DNA of 64,000 bases from Streptomyces pyxinicus (GTDB taxonomy: Bacteria > Actinomycetota > Actinomycetes > Streptomycetales > Streptomycetaceae), in NCBI RefSeq assembly GCF_024753135.1, contig NZ_JANUGP010000006.1:124001-188000 (forward strand), written 5' to 3'. How positions within the stretch are numbered: the stretch's first letter is position 1; each line of letters starts with the position of its first letter. Made by a program: the position numbers and the translations under genes. A model generated the notes under the pieces. That model did not search any database. It was given only the letters and a program-made list of their open reading frames with translations, and was not told the DNA's origin. Positions 1-7,981 of this stretch are shown piece after piece.

Positions 1-152
1 AGGACGCCCACGATCCCGATGCGGGGTGCCGCCACGACGCTTTCGCTACGCGCGTCACGGCCCCCGCGCCGGCGGCTCCCCGCCTCTCGGCCCCCGCGCT
101 CGCGGACATGGCCGGTCTGGACTTCGCGGACGCCTTCGACGACCTGGACTGA
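1..152 (+). CDS. 3' end of an unidentified gene (partial)
   Basis: The reading frame ending in TGA at 150-152 is open back to the window edge. It encodes about 49 residues, ending in an acidic, Asp/Ala-rich tail (FADAFDDLD). The reading frame is G/C-rich at third positions, as in neighbouring genes. No domain can be recognised from this fragment, and the competing frames in the same stretch are Arg/Pro-rich shadows. The DnaA-box-like sequences and the promoter for the next gene follow directly. Confidence 0.5.
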   Translation, partial: DAHDPDAGCRHDAFATRVTAPAPAAPRLSAPALADMAGLDFADAFDDLD

Positions 153-172
153 GCGGTCCGGACCGGGCCGGT

Positions 173-222
173 TCGTCCACAGGTTCATACCACCGGCGCC
201 GAGCGCCCGTGCGTTGTCCACA
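173..222 (+). promoter_or_regulatory. Two DnaA-box-like 9-mers
   Basis: TCGTCCACA at 173-181 and TTGTCCACA at 214-222 match the G/C-rich Streptomyces DnaA-box form. They lie between the first gene end and the -10-like TAGGCT at 251-256 of the DUF5926 gene. Binding is inferred from sequence only. Confidence 0.4.
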
Positions 223-296
223 GGTTCCCGTCGGCCAGGGCCCGAGCGGCTAGGCTCCGGACCGTACGAGAAGAGCCGTAACCGGGAGACCCCACG

Positions 297-1286
297 ATGG
301 CCAAGAAGCGACCCCAGACGAAGGCCAAGCGGCCGCAGGTCACGGGCGGAGCGCACGCCGCAGGCACCGCTGGAGAGATCCCGGTCGTCGGCGCCCGCGA
401 ACCCTGCCCGTGCGGCAGCGGCAGGCGCTACAAGGCGTGCCACGGCCGGGCGGCGGCGCACGCGGCGACCGAGCTGGTGCACCGCCCCTTCGAGGGGCTG
501 CCCGGCGAGTGCGACTGGGTGGCCCTGCGCGAGCTGGTCCCGGCCGCGACGGCGGAGCTGACCCTGAAGGACGGCCTGCCCGAGGGCGTCCCGACGGTCA
601 CGCTCGCCACCGTGCTGCCGATGGCCTGGCCCGCGCTGCGCCGCGACGACGGCTCGGTCCTGATCGGCCTGCAGAACGACACGGCGTCCGGCGACATCAG
701 CCGCGACCTCGCCGACACGCTCCGGCGCGCCCTGGAGGCGGAGCCCGGCACCCCGGTGCAGGGCAGGCGCGCCCCCGCCGACGGCCCCCGGCTCCAGGAC
801 CTGCTGGACGCCGAGGCCCCGCTGGAGCCGGTCGTGCACGAGGGCTTCGAGTTCTGGGTGCCGGACGCGGAGAACGCCAGCCCGGAGGTGGCCGCCTCCC
901 TGGAGCGGGCCAACGCCGCGGCGATCCCCACGGTCAAGCTGTCCGGCGTGGACGCGGCCTACTGGTGCGAGACCCCGGAGAAGAACCACCTGCGCTGGGT
1001 CATGCCGCACCCGGAGGAACAGCTTCTGGACGCGCTCGCGCGACTGCACGCGGCCGGCCGCTCCAGCCTCGGTGAGGGCACCCGGCTGGTGGGCTCCTTC
1101 CGCGCGCACGGCCTCACCGTGCCGGTCTGGGACCTGCCGAGCGGGGTCGGCGCGGAGGACGTGGAGAAGCCGGCCGCCGAGTTCGCCGAGCGGCTCGCCG
1201 CCGCTCTCGCCGCCCAGGAGCCGCTGACGCCGGACGAGCGCCGGGCGCGCGGCGGGCTGACCAACCGCCAGGTGACGCTCAGCTGA
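297..1286 (+). CDS. DUF5926 family protein with N-terminal SEC-C zinc motif
   Basis: This 329-residue soluble protein has a basic Lys/Arg start followed by a SEC-C-type metal motif at residues 37-50 (CPCGSGRRYKACHG, spacing C-x-C-x8-CH). That motif is known from the zinc-binding C terminus of SecA and from many unrelated proteins. The remaining 280 residues match the pattern of the actinobacterial DUF5926 family, whose function is not established. The ATG at 297 follows GGGAG with 8-nt spacing, and TAGGCT at 251-256 is a plausible -10. A strong inverted repeat follows at 1301-1330, so the gene is probably monocistronic. No transmembrane segment or signal peptide is seen. The family call is reasonably sure; the role is unknown. 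Confidence 0.85.
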   Translation: MAKKRPQTKAKRPQVTGGAHAAGTAGEIPVVGAREPCPCGSGRRYKACHGRAAAHAATELVHRPFEGLPGECDWVALRELVPAATAELTLKDGLPEGVPTVTLATVLPMAWPALRRDDGSVLIGLQNDTASGDISRDLADTLRRALEAEPGTPVQGRRAPADGPRLQDLLDAEAPLEPVVHEGFEFWVPDAENASPEVAASLERANAAAIPTVKLSGVDAAYWCETPEKNHLRWVMPHPEEQLLDALARLHAAGRSSLGEGTRLVGSFRAHGLTVPVWDLPSGVGAEDVEKPAAEFAERLAAALAAQEPLTPDERRARGGLTNRQVTLS

Positions 1287-1300
1287 ACACCCGCGCGCGT

Positions 1301-1330
1301 GTCACGGCTGAACGGCCGTTCAGTCGTGAC
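1301..1330. terminator. 30-bp near-perfect inverted repeat, probable bidirectional terminator
   Basis: Positions 1301-1330 read as a palindrome starting GTCACGGCTGAAC and ending GTTCAGTCGTGAC. Only one base pair (positions 7 and 24 of the repeat) is imperfect, and in RNA it would be a G-U wobble. It lies 15 bp after the DUF5926 stop, between genes that converge. Confidence 0.6.
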
Positions 1331-1411
1331 ACCTGTGGCCACAACAGGTGACTCCTGTCACAACTCGCCCTTGCGGCAGGGAAATCGGTGGCCGAATGCC
1401 CCGGATGGAAT

Positions 1412-1490
1412 TTGCGAACCGCCGATCTCTTGTTACGGTTCCAGTAGCCCGGTTGCTGGTGCATCCCCCGTCGCCAGCAACCGGGTCTTT
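1412..1490 (+). ncRNA. Candidate short transcript with own promoter and terminator
   Basis: TTGCGA (1412-1417) is separated by about 17 bp from TACGGT, a fair vegetative promoter. About 10 bp later comes a perfect 12-bp stem (CCCGGTTGCTGG 1448-1459 with its complement 1474-1485, 14-nt loop), followed by TCTTT. No open reading frame with a ribosome-binding site lies between. This would give an RNA of about 45-50 nt that is mostly one hairpin. A simple second terminator for the upstream gene is the alternative. Confidence 0.45.
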
Positions 1491-1566
1491 CCATGTCCGC
1501 GCCCGGCCCCCTTCACCGCGCCGTGCGTCAACTGCCTTACAGCGCCCAGGAGTTGCTCTCCGTGGC

Positions 1567-2256
1567 CTAGGAGTTGCTGCCGGAGCGCAGCAGCAGCGCC
1601 TCATCCGCGCCGCGCCCGGCGAACTCGCTGACGGCCGTGTAGCCGTCCGGCCCGCCCCGGCTGTGCTCGCGGGGCGTCTCACAGGTGGCGGGCTCGTCGT
1701 CGGCCCCGGTGGCGCAGCGCATCTGCACGGTCCGGCCACCCGGCCCCATCAGGCTCAGCACGGAGTCCAGCGCCCGGCCGGTGGCGTTGCGGTAGTACGT
1801 GCGTGCCCAGGTGTCGGCGCCCTGGATCAGCACACAGGTCTGCGCCTCGATGCCCTCGGGCGAGGTGAGCTGAGGGCCGCAGCGGGCGGCGGTGGCCAGG
1901 CCCACACCGAGGAGCAGCGGCGAGCGGCGCCCGGCGACGGGTCCCTTGCCCACGGCGCCCGCGGCCGCGAGCCCCTCGGCTCCGGAGACCTCGGCCGTGA
2001 GGTCCTTGGCCGTGAGGTCCTTGGCCGTGAGGTCCTTGGCGTCGGCCCGCTCCGGAGCGCGGGGCGGGGTGCGTACGGCCGTCCGTCCCGCGTCGCCCAC
2101 CTGCCCCGCGGACGCCACGGTCAGCGGCAGCGCGACGGCGGCCGCGACGACGCCCACGAGGGCGAGCAGACGAAGCTTTCGGGGGTCCGGGGGACGCCCC
2201 CCGGCAGGACACGGCATGTGCGGAAGATAACGAGCGCCGTGGCCCGTCCGCCCCAT
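1567..2256 (-). CDS. Secreted or membrane-anchored protein of unknown function
   Basis: This is a 229-residue protein if started at 2256, or 216 residues from the ATG at 2217. It has a basic stretch followed by one hydrophobic segment (LRLLALVGVVAAAVALPLTV), consistent with a signal peptide or anchor. A spacer with three perfect AKDLT pentapeptide repeats follows, encoded by three identical 15-bp units. The C-terminal part contains four cysteines, which could form disulfides outside the cell. It starts about 16 bp after the stop of the primase-like gene, on the same strand, so the two may be cotranscribed. No family was recognised. The start is uncertain because neither ATG has a clear ribosome-binding site. 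Confidence 0.65.
   Translation of the reverse strand: MGRTGHGARYLPHMPCPAGGRPPDPRKLRLLALVGVVAAAVALPLTVASAGQVGDAGRTAVRTPPRAPERADAKDLTAKDLTAKDLTAEVSGAEGLAAAGAVGKGPVAGRRSPLLLGVGLATAARCGPQLTSPEGIEAQTCVLIQGADTWARTYYRNATGRALDSVLSLMGPGGRTVQMRCATGADDEPATCETPREHSRGGPDGYTAVSEFAGRGADEALLLRSGSNS
1996..2040 (-). repeat. Three perfect 15-bp tandem repeats inside a CDS
   Basis: The unit CGTGAGGTCCTTGGC (plus-strand reading) occurs at 1996-2010, 2011-2025 and 2026-2040 without a mismatch. It encodes the AKDLT pentapeptide repeats in the secreted protein. Because the unit is a multiple of three, slippage would change repeat number without breaking the frame. Confidence 0.9.
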
Positions 2257-2272
2257 GCGCGCCCGACACCCC

Positions 2273-2938
2273 CTACAACTCGGGCGCGCTCACACCCGTA
2301 CGGGTGAGGGCGGCGACCGCGGCGTCCACCACCGCCTCCACGTCGGGCAGCCAGGGCGCGGCCGAGCCCGGCAGCGGGGCACGCTCCCAGCGGACGGTGC
2401 CCTGACCGGTCTCGGAGGGGGGCAGCGCGAGATAGCCGCCCTCTCCGTGGAAGCGGAGCGAGCCGGGCACGAAGTCCTGGGCGTACAGCAACTCGCCCAG
2501 TCGCTCCAGGGAGTACGGCCGCACCAGCAGCGCCCAGCGGGTGGGCGAGGCGACGACCGGGCCGAGGCGCATACCGCGCCGGTCCAGCAGCGCGAGGGCG
2601 CGGGCGGCGGCGAGCGCCGGCAGGCTGACCGCGCAGGGCGCCGTACCGCCGGTGGCCAGGACGATGGGCGCGCTGGGCCGGTTGGCCCACCACCAGCGCA
2701 CCATGCGCGGGTCGGTGGTGGCCGCGAGCAGGCCGGGGTCGAAGGGGTGGGCGCCGGGCACCGTGCACTCCGGGTCCGGGCAGGCGCAGCGGGCCCGTCC
2801 GGCCGGGTCCGGGGCCACACCCGGGAGTACGGGCCACTGCCATTCCGCCGCGAAGGTCAGGGCCGCGCCGATCAGCTCAGACTGCCCGTCATCCCGCCTG
2901 GACAGGAGCCTGCGTCGCCTTCCGAGGATCTCGCGCAT
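2273..2938 (-). CDS. Primase-polymerase-fold protein, probably catalytically inactive
   Basis: This 221-residue protein resembles the N-terminal half of archaeo-eukaryotic-type primase-polymerases. It has an early LTFAAEWQWPVLPG strand-helix, a Cys-rich loop (CACPDPEC, 51-58) before a His-containing HPFDP, then TTDPRMVRWWWANRP (74-88) and IVLATGG (92-98). In active family members the strand after the ATG motif carries the metal-binding acidic pair (DxD). Here that stretch reads PCAVSLPALAAARA and has no acidic residue. Such proteins are often named bifunctional DNA primase/polymerase in Streptomyces, but the sequence argues against polymerase activity. The ATG at 2938 is preceded by AAAGGAA. 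The secreted-protein gene follows 16 bp downstream. Confidence 0.75.
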   Translation of the reverse strand: MREILGRRRRLLSRRDDGQSELIGAALTFAAEWQWPVLPGVAPDPAGRARCACPDPECTVPGAHPFDPGLLAATTDPRMVRWWWANRPSAPIVLATGGTAPCAVSLPALAAARALALLDRRGMRLGPVVASPTRWALLVRPYSLERLGELLYAQDFVPGSLRFHGEGGYLALPPSETGQGTVRWERAPLPGSAAPWLPDVEAVVDAAVAALTRTGVSAPEL

Positions 2939-3549
2939 GAGCGCTCGTTCCTTTCCGTTGCACCGCTGGCAACACCGTGGACCACATCACAACATGTGTC
3001 GATCTCTTCACTGTGCGTACCTGTTGGCGCATCACACCCCTGCGCGCGGCAGGGGGAACCCCTGGGGGTCGAGCGTGGCCGCGTCCGCTTCCCCTGGTGC
3101 GTCCGACAGGAGGCACGGGTGCGGCTGGGGGTGGCGAAGTCTGGCGTTTGCCGTCGCGCGTGGTTCTCTCCGCCTCCGCCAAGGGAGGATGGGGCTCGGC
3201 CGTCGGTGGCTATGACGCCCGGGTCCGTCGCCAGGTTCCGGGTGGTCCCCAACCACCCCTGGCCTTCTCCGAGTACGTACCCATCACGACCGCTGTGACG
3301 CTCCGTCGAGCAAGGCCAGTCGAGCGCAATGGACCGATACCTGAGGTAGTTTTCAGCCAACTTGGCAGTAAGGCAAGGGGTTCCGGAGAAATCCCCGTCC
3401 GGCCCATGGACACCAGGAATCCCCGCAGGACAATGCTGGACATCCCCTTACGAGTGCGTGTACATGTGGAGACACTGCCGGCGGCGCAGAATGACATGGG
3501 GGTTTGCGATGCTTTCCAGCAATACGCACCGGTCTGAAGGCCGGACGCC
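2939..3549. other. 611-bp intergenic region between divergent genes
   Basis: This region separates the leftward primase-like gene from the rightward phosphatase gene and must hold both promoters. It is visibly less G/C-rich than its flanks. Apart from the possible 43-residue reading frame at 3407-3537, no gene, tRNA or strong hairpin is seen. Several partial -10-like elements are present but none stands out. Confidence 0.6.
3407..3537 (+). CDS. Possible 43-residue small protein with a TTA codon
   Basis: ATG at 3407 opens a 43-codon frame ending 12 bp before the phosphatase start. The product has a balanced composition (N-terminal MDTRNPRRTMLDIPL) rather than the Arg/Pro-rich look of shadow frames. 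It contains a TTA codon at position 15, which would make translation depend on the bldA tRNA. Against it, G/C at third positions is only about two thirds and no ribosome-binding site precedes the ATG. It may instead be a leader sequence or non-coding. Confidence 0.3.
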
Positions 3550-4971
3550 ATGAACGCCCCGCACCCCCCGAAAGTGGCCGGAATCGATTCCACGCTTCCG
3601 ACGCCCGCACACACTGTCGCGCCCACGTCCCCCGCGCCCGGCGCCGGCTCCTCCCCGGACCCGGGACCGGACCCGAGACCGGCCGTCGAACCGCCCCTCC
3701 CGCACCCGCCCGCACCCGGCACCCTCCTCCAGGACCGGCTGGCCGGCTGGGTCTCCGACCTCACCACCCTGCACGAACTCACCGAGCGGCTCTCCCGCAC
3801 GGACGCGCTCGAACCCGCCCTGCACGAGCTGCTGCGCGCCGGCGCCGCCCTGGTCGGCGCCCGCCGCGGCCTCGTCGTCCTGGAACCGGCCGACGGGCAC
3901 GGCCCGCGCACCACCCTCGGCCTCGGACTCGGCCGCGCCGACCTCGGTCACCTCGAGACCGTCCCGCGCGCCGCCCTGCCGTACGACACGGGCGGCACCG
4001 CCGAGCTGGTCCACGCCGACCTGCTCGCCGAGGACGGCCTCGACCCCCGGCACCGCGAGGTGGCCACCCGCCTCGGCTACGCCGCCAGTTACGCCCTGCC
4101 CCTCGCCGCCGGCGCCACCGGCCGGCTCGGCGCCGCCGTCTGGCTCTACGACGAGCCGGCCGAGCCGCACGAGCGGCAGCGCCACCTCGCCCGCCTCTAC
4201 GCCCGGCAGGCCGGCGAGCACCTGGCGCGGCTGCTGGAAGTGGAGCGCACGCGCGCGTGCGTGGCGACGATCACCGACGAGCTGCTGCCCGCCCGGCTGC
4301 CCCGGGTGGCCGGCGTCCAGCTCGCCGCCCGGCACCGCACCGGCCCGCGCGGCGGCGGCGACTGGTACGACGCCCTGCCGCTGCCGGATGCCGCGCTCGG
4401 CCTGTCGGTCGGCTCGGTCACCGGCTCCGGGCCCAGTGCCGTGGCCGCGATGGGCCGGCTGCGCGCCTCCCTGCGCGCGTACGCCGTGATGGAGGGCGAG
4501 GACCCGGTCGCCGTCCTGTCCGACCTGGAACTGCTGCTGCGGCTGACAGAACCCGCCCGCTCCGCCACCGCCCTGTTCGCCTACTGCGAGCCCGCCCTGC
4601 GCAAGGTCACCCTGGCCGGCGCCGGACACAGTCCGCCCCTGCTGGTCGGCGAGCGGCGCACCGAGTTCGCCGAGACCTCGGTCTCCGCGCCGCTCGGCAT
4701 GCTGGCCTGCTGGGAGGCGCCCAGCGTGGAGGTCCAGGCCGAGGCCGGCGACACGCTGCTGCTCTACACCGACGGGCTGCTGCACCGTACCGGCGAGGCC
4801 ATGGACCGGGCCTTCGCGCGGCTGCACCAGGCCGCCGCGAGCGTCCCGCGCGCCGCGCGCCAGGACCCCGGCGCGGTCGCCGACCACGTCCTGCGCACCG
4901 TCCTGCCGGACGGCCTGGACACGGCCGACAGCGACGAGGACGTGGTGCTGCTGGCGGCCCGCTTCGACTGA
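3550..4971 (+). CDS. GAF-SpoIIE (PPM-type) phosphatase, one metal motif altered
   Basis: The 473-residue protein has a Pro-rich, probably disordered N terminus (1-55), a GAF-like sensor domain (about 65-225) and a SpoIIE/PPM phosphatase domain (about 235-473). Seen in the latter are GGGDWYD (268-274), AGAGHSPPLL (356-365), YTDGL (406-410) and DEDVVLLAA (462-470). The usual GDVxGxG metal motif reads GSVTGSG (288-294), so its aspartate is serine. Such proteins typically dephosphorylate anti-anti-sigma factors; the lost aspartate makes weak or absent activity possible. The ATG at 3550 has GAAGG nine bases upstream. An anti-sigma-type ATPase gene lies 2.4 kb downstream, a possible but unproven partner. 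Confidence 0.85.
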   Translation: MNAPHPPKVAGIDSTLPTPAHTVAPTSPAPGAGSSPDPGPDPRPAVEPPLPHPPAPGTLLQDRLAGWVSDLTTLHELTERLSRTDALEPALHELLRAGAALVGARRGLVVLEPADGHGPRTTLGLGLGRADLGHLETVPRAALPYDTGGTAELVHADLLAEDGLDPRHREVATRLGYAASYALPLAAGATGRLGAAVWLYDEPAEPHERQRHLARLYARQAGEHLARLLEVERTRACVATITDELLPARLPRVAGVQLAARHRTGPRGGGDWYDALPLPDAALGLSVGSVTGSGPSAVAAMGRLRASLRAYAVMEGEDPVAVLSDLELLLRLTEPARSATALFAYCEPALRKVTLAGAGHSPPLLVGERRTEFAETSVSAPLGMLACWEAPSVEVQAEAGDTLLLYTDGLLHRTGEAMDRAFARLHQAAASVPRAARQDPGAVADHVLRTVLPDGLDTADSDEDVVLLAARFD

Positions 4972-5130
4972 GCCCGGTCGCCGCCCGGCTGCGATGACCG
5001 GGCATAACAGGTCCTCCTACCCTGGTCCGCTCCCGGTACGACCGTACGATGATGGAGGTCCCCCGCTCTGCCCCGTGCCGAGCGCCGGTGACCGCCGGGG
5101 GAGATCACACGCCGTACCGAGGAGGAGCAC

Positions 5131-6591
5131 GTGGCCGACGAACTCGACCCGGAGACCCCGGAGACTGAGTCCGAGGAGCCCATCAAGCAGCGGAAGAACG
5201 GCCTCTACCCGGGCCTGTCCGACGAGCTTGCCGACAACATGAAGTCCGGCTGGGCCGACACCGAGCTGCGTGACCTGGAGCCGATCGCGCAGGCCGCCGA
5301 GACCGCCCGCCGCCGGGCCGCGCTCTCCGCGCGCTTCCCGGGCGAGCGCCTGGTGATCCCGGCCGGCAACCTGAAGACCCGCTCGAACGACACCGAGTAC
5401 GCCTTCCGCGCCTCCGTCGAGTACGCCTACCTCACCGGCGATCTGACCGAGGACGGCGTCCTCGTGCTGGAGCCCCGGGGCGAGGGCCACGAGGCCACGA
5501 TCTACCTGCTGCCCCGCTCGGACCGCGAGAACGGCGAGTTCTGGCTCTCCGGCCAGGGCGAGCTGTGGGTCGGCCGCCGGCACTCCCTCACCGAGTCCGA
5601 GGCGCTGTACGGCCTGCCCGCCGCCGACGTCCGCGAACTGGCCGGCGCGCTGCGCGAGGCCACCGGCCCGGTGCGCGTGGTGCGCGGCCACGACGCCGGC
5701 ATCGAGGCGGCCCTGACCGACAAGGTCACCGCCGAGCGCGACGAGGAGCTGCGGGTCTTCCTCTCCGAGGCCCGGCTGGTCAAGGACGACTTCGAGGTCG
5801 GCGAGCTGCAGAAGGCCGTCGACTCGACGGTGCGCGGCTTCGAGGACGTCGTGAAGGTCCTCGACAAGGCCGAGGCGACCAGCGAGCGCTACATCGAGGG
5901 CACGTTCTTCCTGCGCGCCCGCGTGGAGGGCAACGACGTCGGCTACGGCTCCATCTGCGCGGCCGGCCCGCACGCCTGCACCCTGCACTGGGTCCGTAAC
6001 GACGGCCCGGTCCGCTCCGGCGACCTGCTGCTGCTCGACGCCGGTGTGGAGACGCACACGCTCTACACCGCCGACATCACGCGCACGCTGCCGGTCGACG
6101 GCACGTACACGGAGCTGCAGAAGAAGATCTACGACGCCGTGTACGAGGCCCAGGAGGCCGGCATCGCGGCCGTCAGGCCGGGTGCCAAGTACCGCGACTT
6201 CCACGACGCCGCCCAGCGCGTGCTCGCCGAGCGGCTCGTCGAGTGGGGCCTGGCCGAGGGCCCGGTCGAGCGCGTCCTGGAGCTGGGCCTGCAGCGCCGC
6301 TGGACCCTGCACGGCACCGGCCACATGCTCGGTATGGACGTCCACGACTGCGCCGCCGCGCGCGTGGAGACCTACGTCGACGGCACGCTGGAGCCCGGCA
6401 TGGTGCTCACCGTCGAGCCGGGCCTGTACTTCCAGGCCGACGACCTGACCGTCCCGGAGGAGTACCGGGGCATCGGCGTGCGGATCGAGGACGACATCCT
6501 CGTGACGGAGGACGGCAACCGGAACCTCTCGGCCGGCCTGCCGCGCCGCTCCGACGAGGTCGAGGCCTGGATGGCGGCCCTGAAGAGCTGA
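5131..6591 (+). CDS. pepP: Xaa-Pro aminopeptidase (aminopeptidase P, M24B)
   Basis: This 486-residue enzyme removes N-terminal residues that precede proline. An N-terminal non-catalytic domain (to about 200) is followed by the pita-bread metalloprotease domain. All five metal ligands of the family are visible: Asp303 in LLLLDAG, Asp315 in YTADITRT, His398 in HGTGHMLGMD, Glu429 in VLTVEPGLYF and Glu453 in GVRIEDD. No signal peptide is present, so it acts in the cytoplasm. The GTG at 5131 is chosen because GGAGG lies at 5121, a strong site with ideal spacing. A perfect hairpin terminator follows at 6606-6633. The call is firm; two aminopeptidase P genes are common in Streptomyces. Confidence 0.95.
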   Translation: MADELDPETPETESEEPIKQRKNGLYPGLSDELADNMKSGWADTELRDLEPIAQAAETARRRAALSARFPGERLVIPAGNLKTRSNDTEYAFRASVEYAYLTGDLTEDGVLVLEPRGEGHEATIYLLPRSDRENGEFWLSGQGELWVGRRHSLTESEALYGLPAADVRELAGALREATGPVRVVRGHDAGIEAALTDKVTAERDEELRVFLSEARLVKDDFEVGELQKAVDSTVRGFEDVVKVLDKAEATSERYIEGTFFLRARVEGNDVGYGSICAAGPHACTLHWVRNDGPVRSGDLLLLDAGVETHTLYTADITRTLPVDGTYTELQKKIYDAVYEAQEAGIAAVRPGAKYRDFHDAAQRVLAERLVEWGLAEGPVERVLELGLQRRWTLHGTGHMLGMDVHDCAAARVETYVDGTLEPGMVLTVEPGLYFQADDLTVPEEYRGIGVRIEDDILVTEDGNRNLSAGLPRRSDEVEAWMAALKS

Positions 6592-6605
6592 GCCGAGGCG
6601 TCACG

Positions 6606-6633
6606 TGGCCGGGCACCGGGCGGTGCCCGGCCA
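6606..6633 (+). terminator. Terminator hairpin after pepP
   Basis: A perfect 12-bp stem (TGGCCGGGCACC, 6606-6617, with its complement 6622-6633) and a 4-nt loop start 15 bp after the pepP stop. It lies between pepP and the converging GNAT gene and could serve both strands. Confidence 0.8.
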
Positions 6634-6735
6634 TTCGTGTGCGGGTAGCCGGTGGCCGGGGGCCGGTGCGCGGCCTGACCGACGGGCGGGCGGGTCCGCT
6701 GCTGGGGGACGTGCCTGCTGCCGGGCCGTAGGGGA

Positions 6736-7299
6736 TCAGAGCGCGGGATCGCGGTCGTGCAGGATGCGCTGGAAGAGCCGGCAGTCCCGCCAGGCCCCGT
6801 TGATGTGCAGGTAGTCCGGGGCCTGGCCGATCGGGGTGAAGCCGCACTTGGCCAGCACCCGCTGCGAGGCGGTGTTGCCGAGCAGGGTGGACGCCTCGAT
6901 CCGGTGCAGGTCGAGCGTGTCCCGGGCGAGCGCGCACATCCGCCGTACGGCGGCACTGGCCAGCCCGCGGTTCTGCTGGTCGGCGGCGATCCAGTAGCCC
7001 AGGGAACCGCTGCGGAACGGGCCCCGGACGATCCCGGTGAGGGTGCTGGTCCCGGCGATCCGGCCGTCCGCCGAGACGAGCACCATCGGCAGCGCGGACC
7101 CGTCGGCCGACTGCCGCAGCAGCCCGTGCACGCGCTCCGCCTGTCCGGCCGGCGTGAAGAAGGCCTCCGGTCTGACCGGGTCCCACGGTTCGAGATGCCT
7201 GCGGTTTTCCACGTAGGCGGCACACAGGGCGTCCGCGTCCCCGCGCGCGAGCGACCGCAGGGTCACCCCGTCCGCCAGCTCCTCGGGCTCGATGCGCAT
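6736..7299 (-). CDS. GNAT N-acetyltransferase (RimJ/RimL-like)
   Basis: This 187-residue protein has the full single-domain layout of RimJ/RimL-type acetyltransferases. It starts with LRSLARGDADAL. A central strand carries SLGYWIAADQQNRGLAS with the pyrophosphate-binding turn (QQNRGL), followed by LDLHRIEASTLLGNTAS and a C-terminal RVLAKCGFTPIG. Family members acetylate ribosomal proteins or small amines; the substrate here cannot be told. The last helix and strand (WRDCRLFQRILHD) are typical. It converges with pepP and ends next to the ATPase gene on the same strand. Confidence 0.85.
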   Translation of the reverse strand: MRIEPEELADGVTLRSLARGDADALCAAYVENRRHLEPWDPVRPEAFFTPAGQAERVHGLLRQSADGSALPMVLVSADGRIAGTSTLTGIVRGPFRSGSLGYWIAADQQNRGLASAAVRRMCALARDTLDLHRIEASTLLGNTASQRVLAKCGFTPIGQAPDYLHINGAWRDCRLFQRILHDRDPAL

Positions 7300-7348
7300 G
7301 CGCGCACCCTAGGCCGTACGGCCGCCCGCCAAGACCCCCGGGGCCCCG

Positions 7349-7795
7349 CTACACCGCCAGCAGCGGAGCGCCCGACCGCCACTTGAGGACTCTGTCGAAG
7401 CTGACCACCGTGCCGCCGCTCCGGCTCGGCCGGGAGCCGATGGCGACGTGGTCGGCGAGTTCCTGGATGAGGCAGAGCCCGCGGCCGTGCTCGGCGTCCG
7501 CGCGCGCGGGCCGGATCTCCTGGGTGCGGGAGAAACCGGGGCCGGAGTCGGCCACCTCGATACGGCACTTCTCGCCGTCGAGGTACGCGGTCACCCGGTA
7601 CTCCTCCGAACCGCCGGAGGCCGCCCGGCCGCCGTGCTCGACGGCGTTGGCGCAGGCCTCGGTCAGGGCGACGGACAGGTCGTAGGAGATCTCCGGGTCG
7701 ACACCCGCCGTCTCCATGGTGCCGACCAGCAGCCGCCGGGCCAGGGGCACGCTCGCGGCCTCGCGACGCAGATGGAGTGACCACCAGATGCTCAT
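7349..7795 (-). CDS. Anti-sigma-type ATP-binding protein (HATPase_c)
   Basis: This 148-residue protein consists of a single GHKL ATPase domain of the RsbW/SpoIIAB-like kind, abundant in Streptomyces. Visible are the N-box ALTEACANAVEHG (43-55), the D-box ADSGPGF (82-88) and HGRGLCLIQELAD (103-115). Such proteins are serine kinases or anti-sigma factors that bind partner proteins. The start at 7795 is preceded by AGGAGG. The gene is divergent from the copper cluster, so the intergenic 7796-7981 holds promoters for both. Its target cannot be deduced, but the GAF-SpoIIE phosphatase at 3550 is a candidate antagonist. Confidence 0.85.
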   Translation of the reverse strand: MSIWWSLHLRREAASVPLARRLLVGTMETAGVDPEISYDLSVALTEACANAVEHGGRAASGGSEEYRVTAYLDGEKCRIEVADSGPGFSRTQEIRPARADAEHGRGLCLIQELADHVAIGSRPSRSGGTVVSFDRVLKWRSGAPLLAV

Positions 7796-7981
7796 GCTCC
7801 AGCCTCCTGGCCGCGGCTCGACATACCGATACGTATTGCCGTCCGTAAGGGTTCGTAAGCACCGCGTCGACGTGACGGCGCCCATACAGCCGACGCGGCA
7901 CGGGAGGAATCGGTGTATGTGGGACGCGTCCCGGCACCTGCCGTACGCGGGTGGTGGGGGCAGTGGGATGATGACCCCGCC

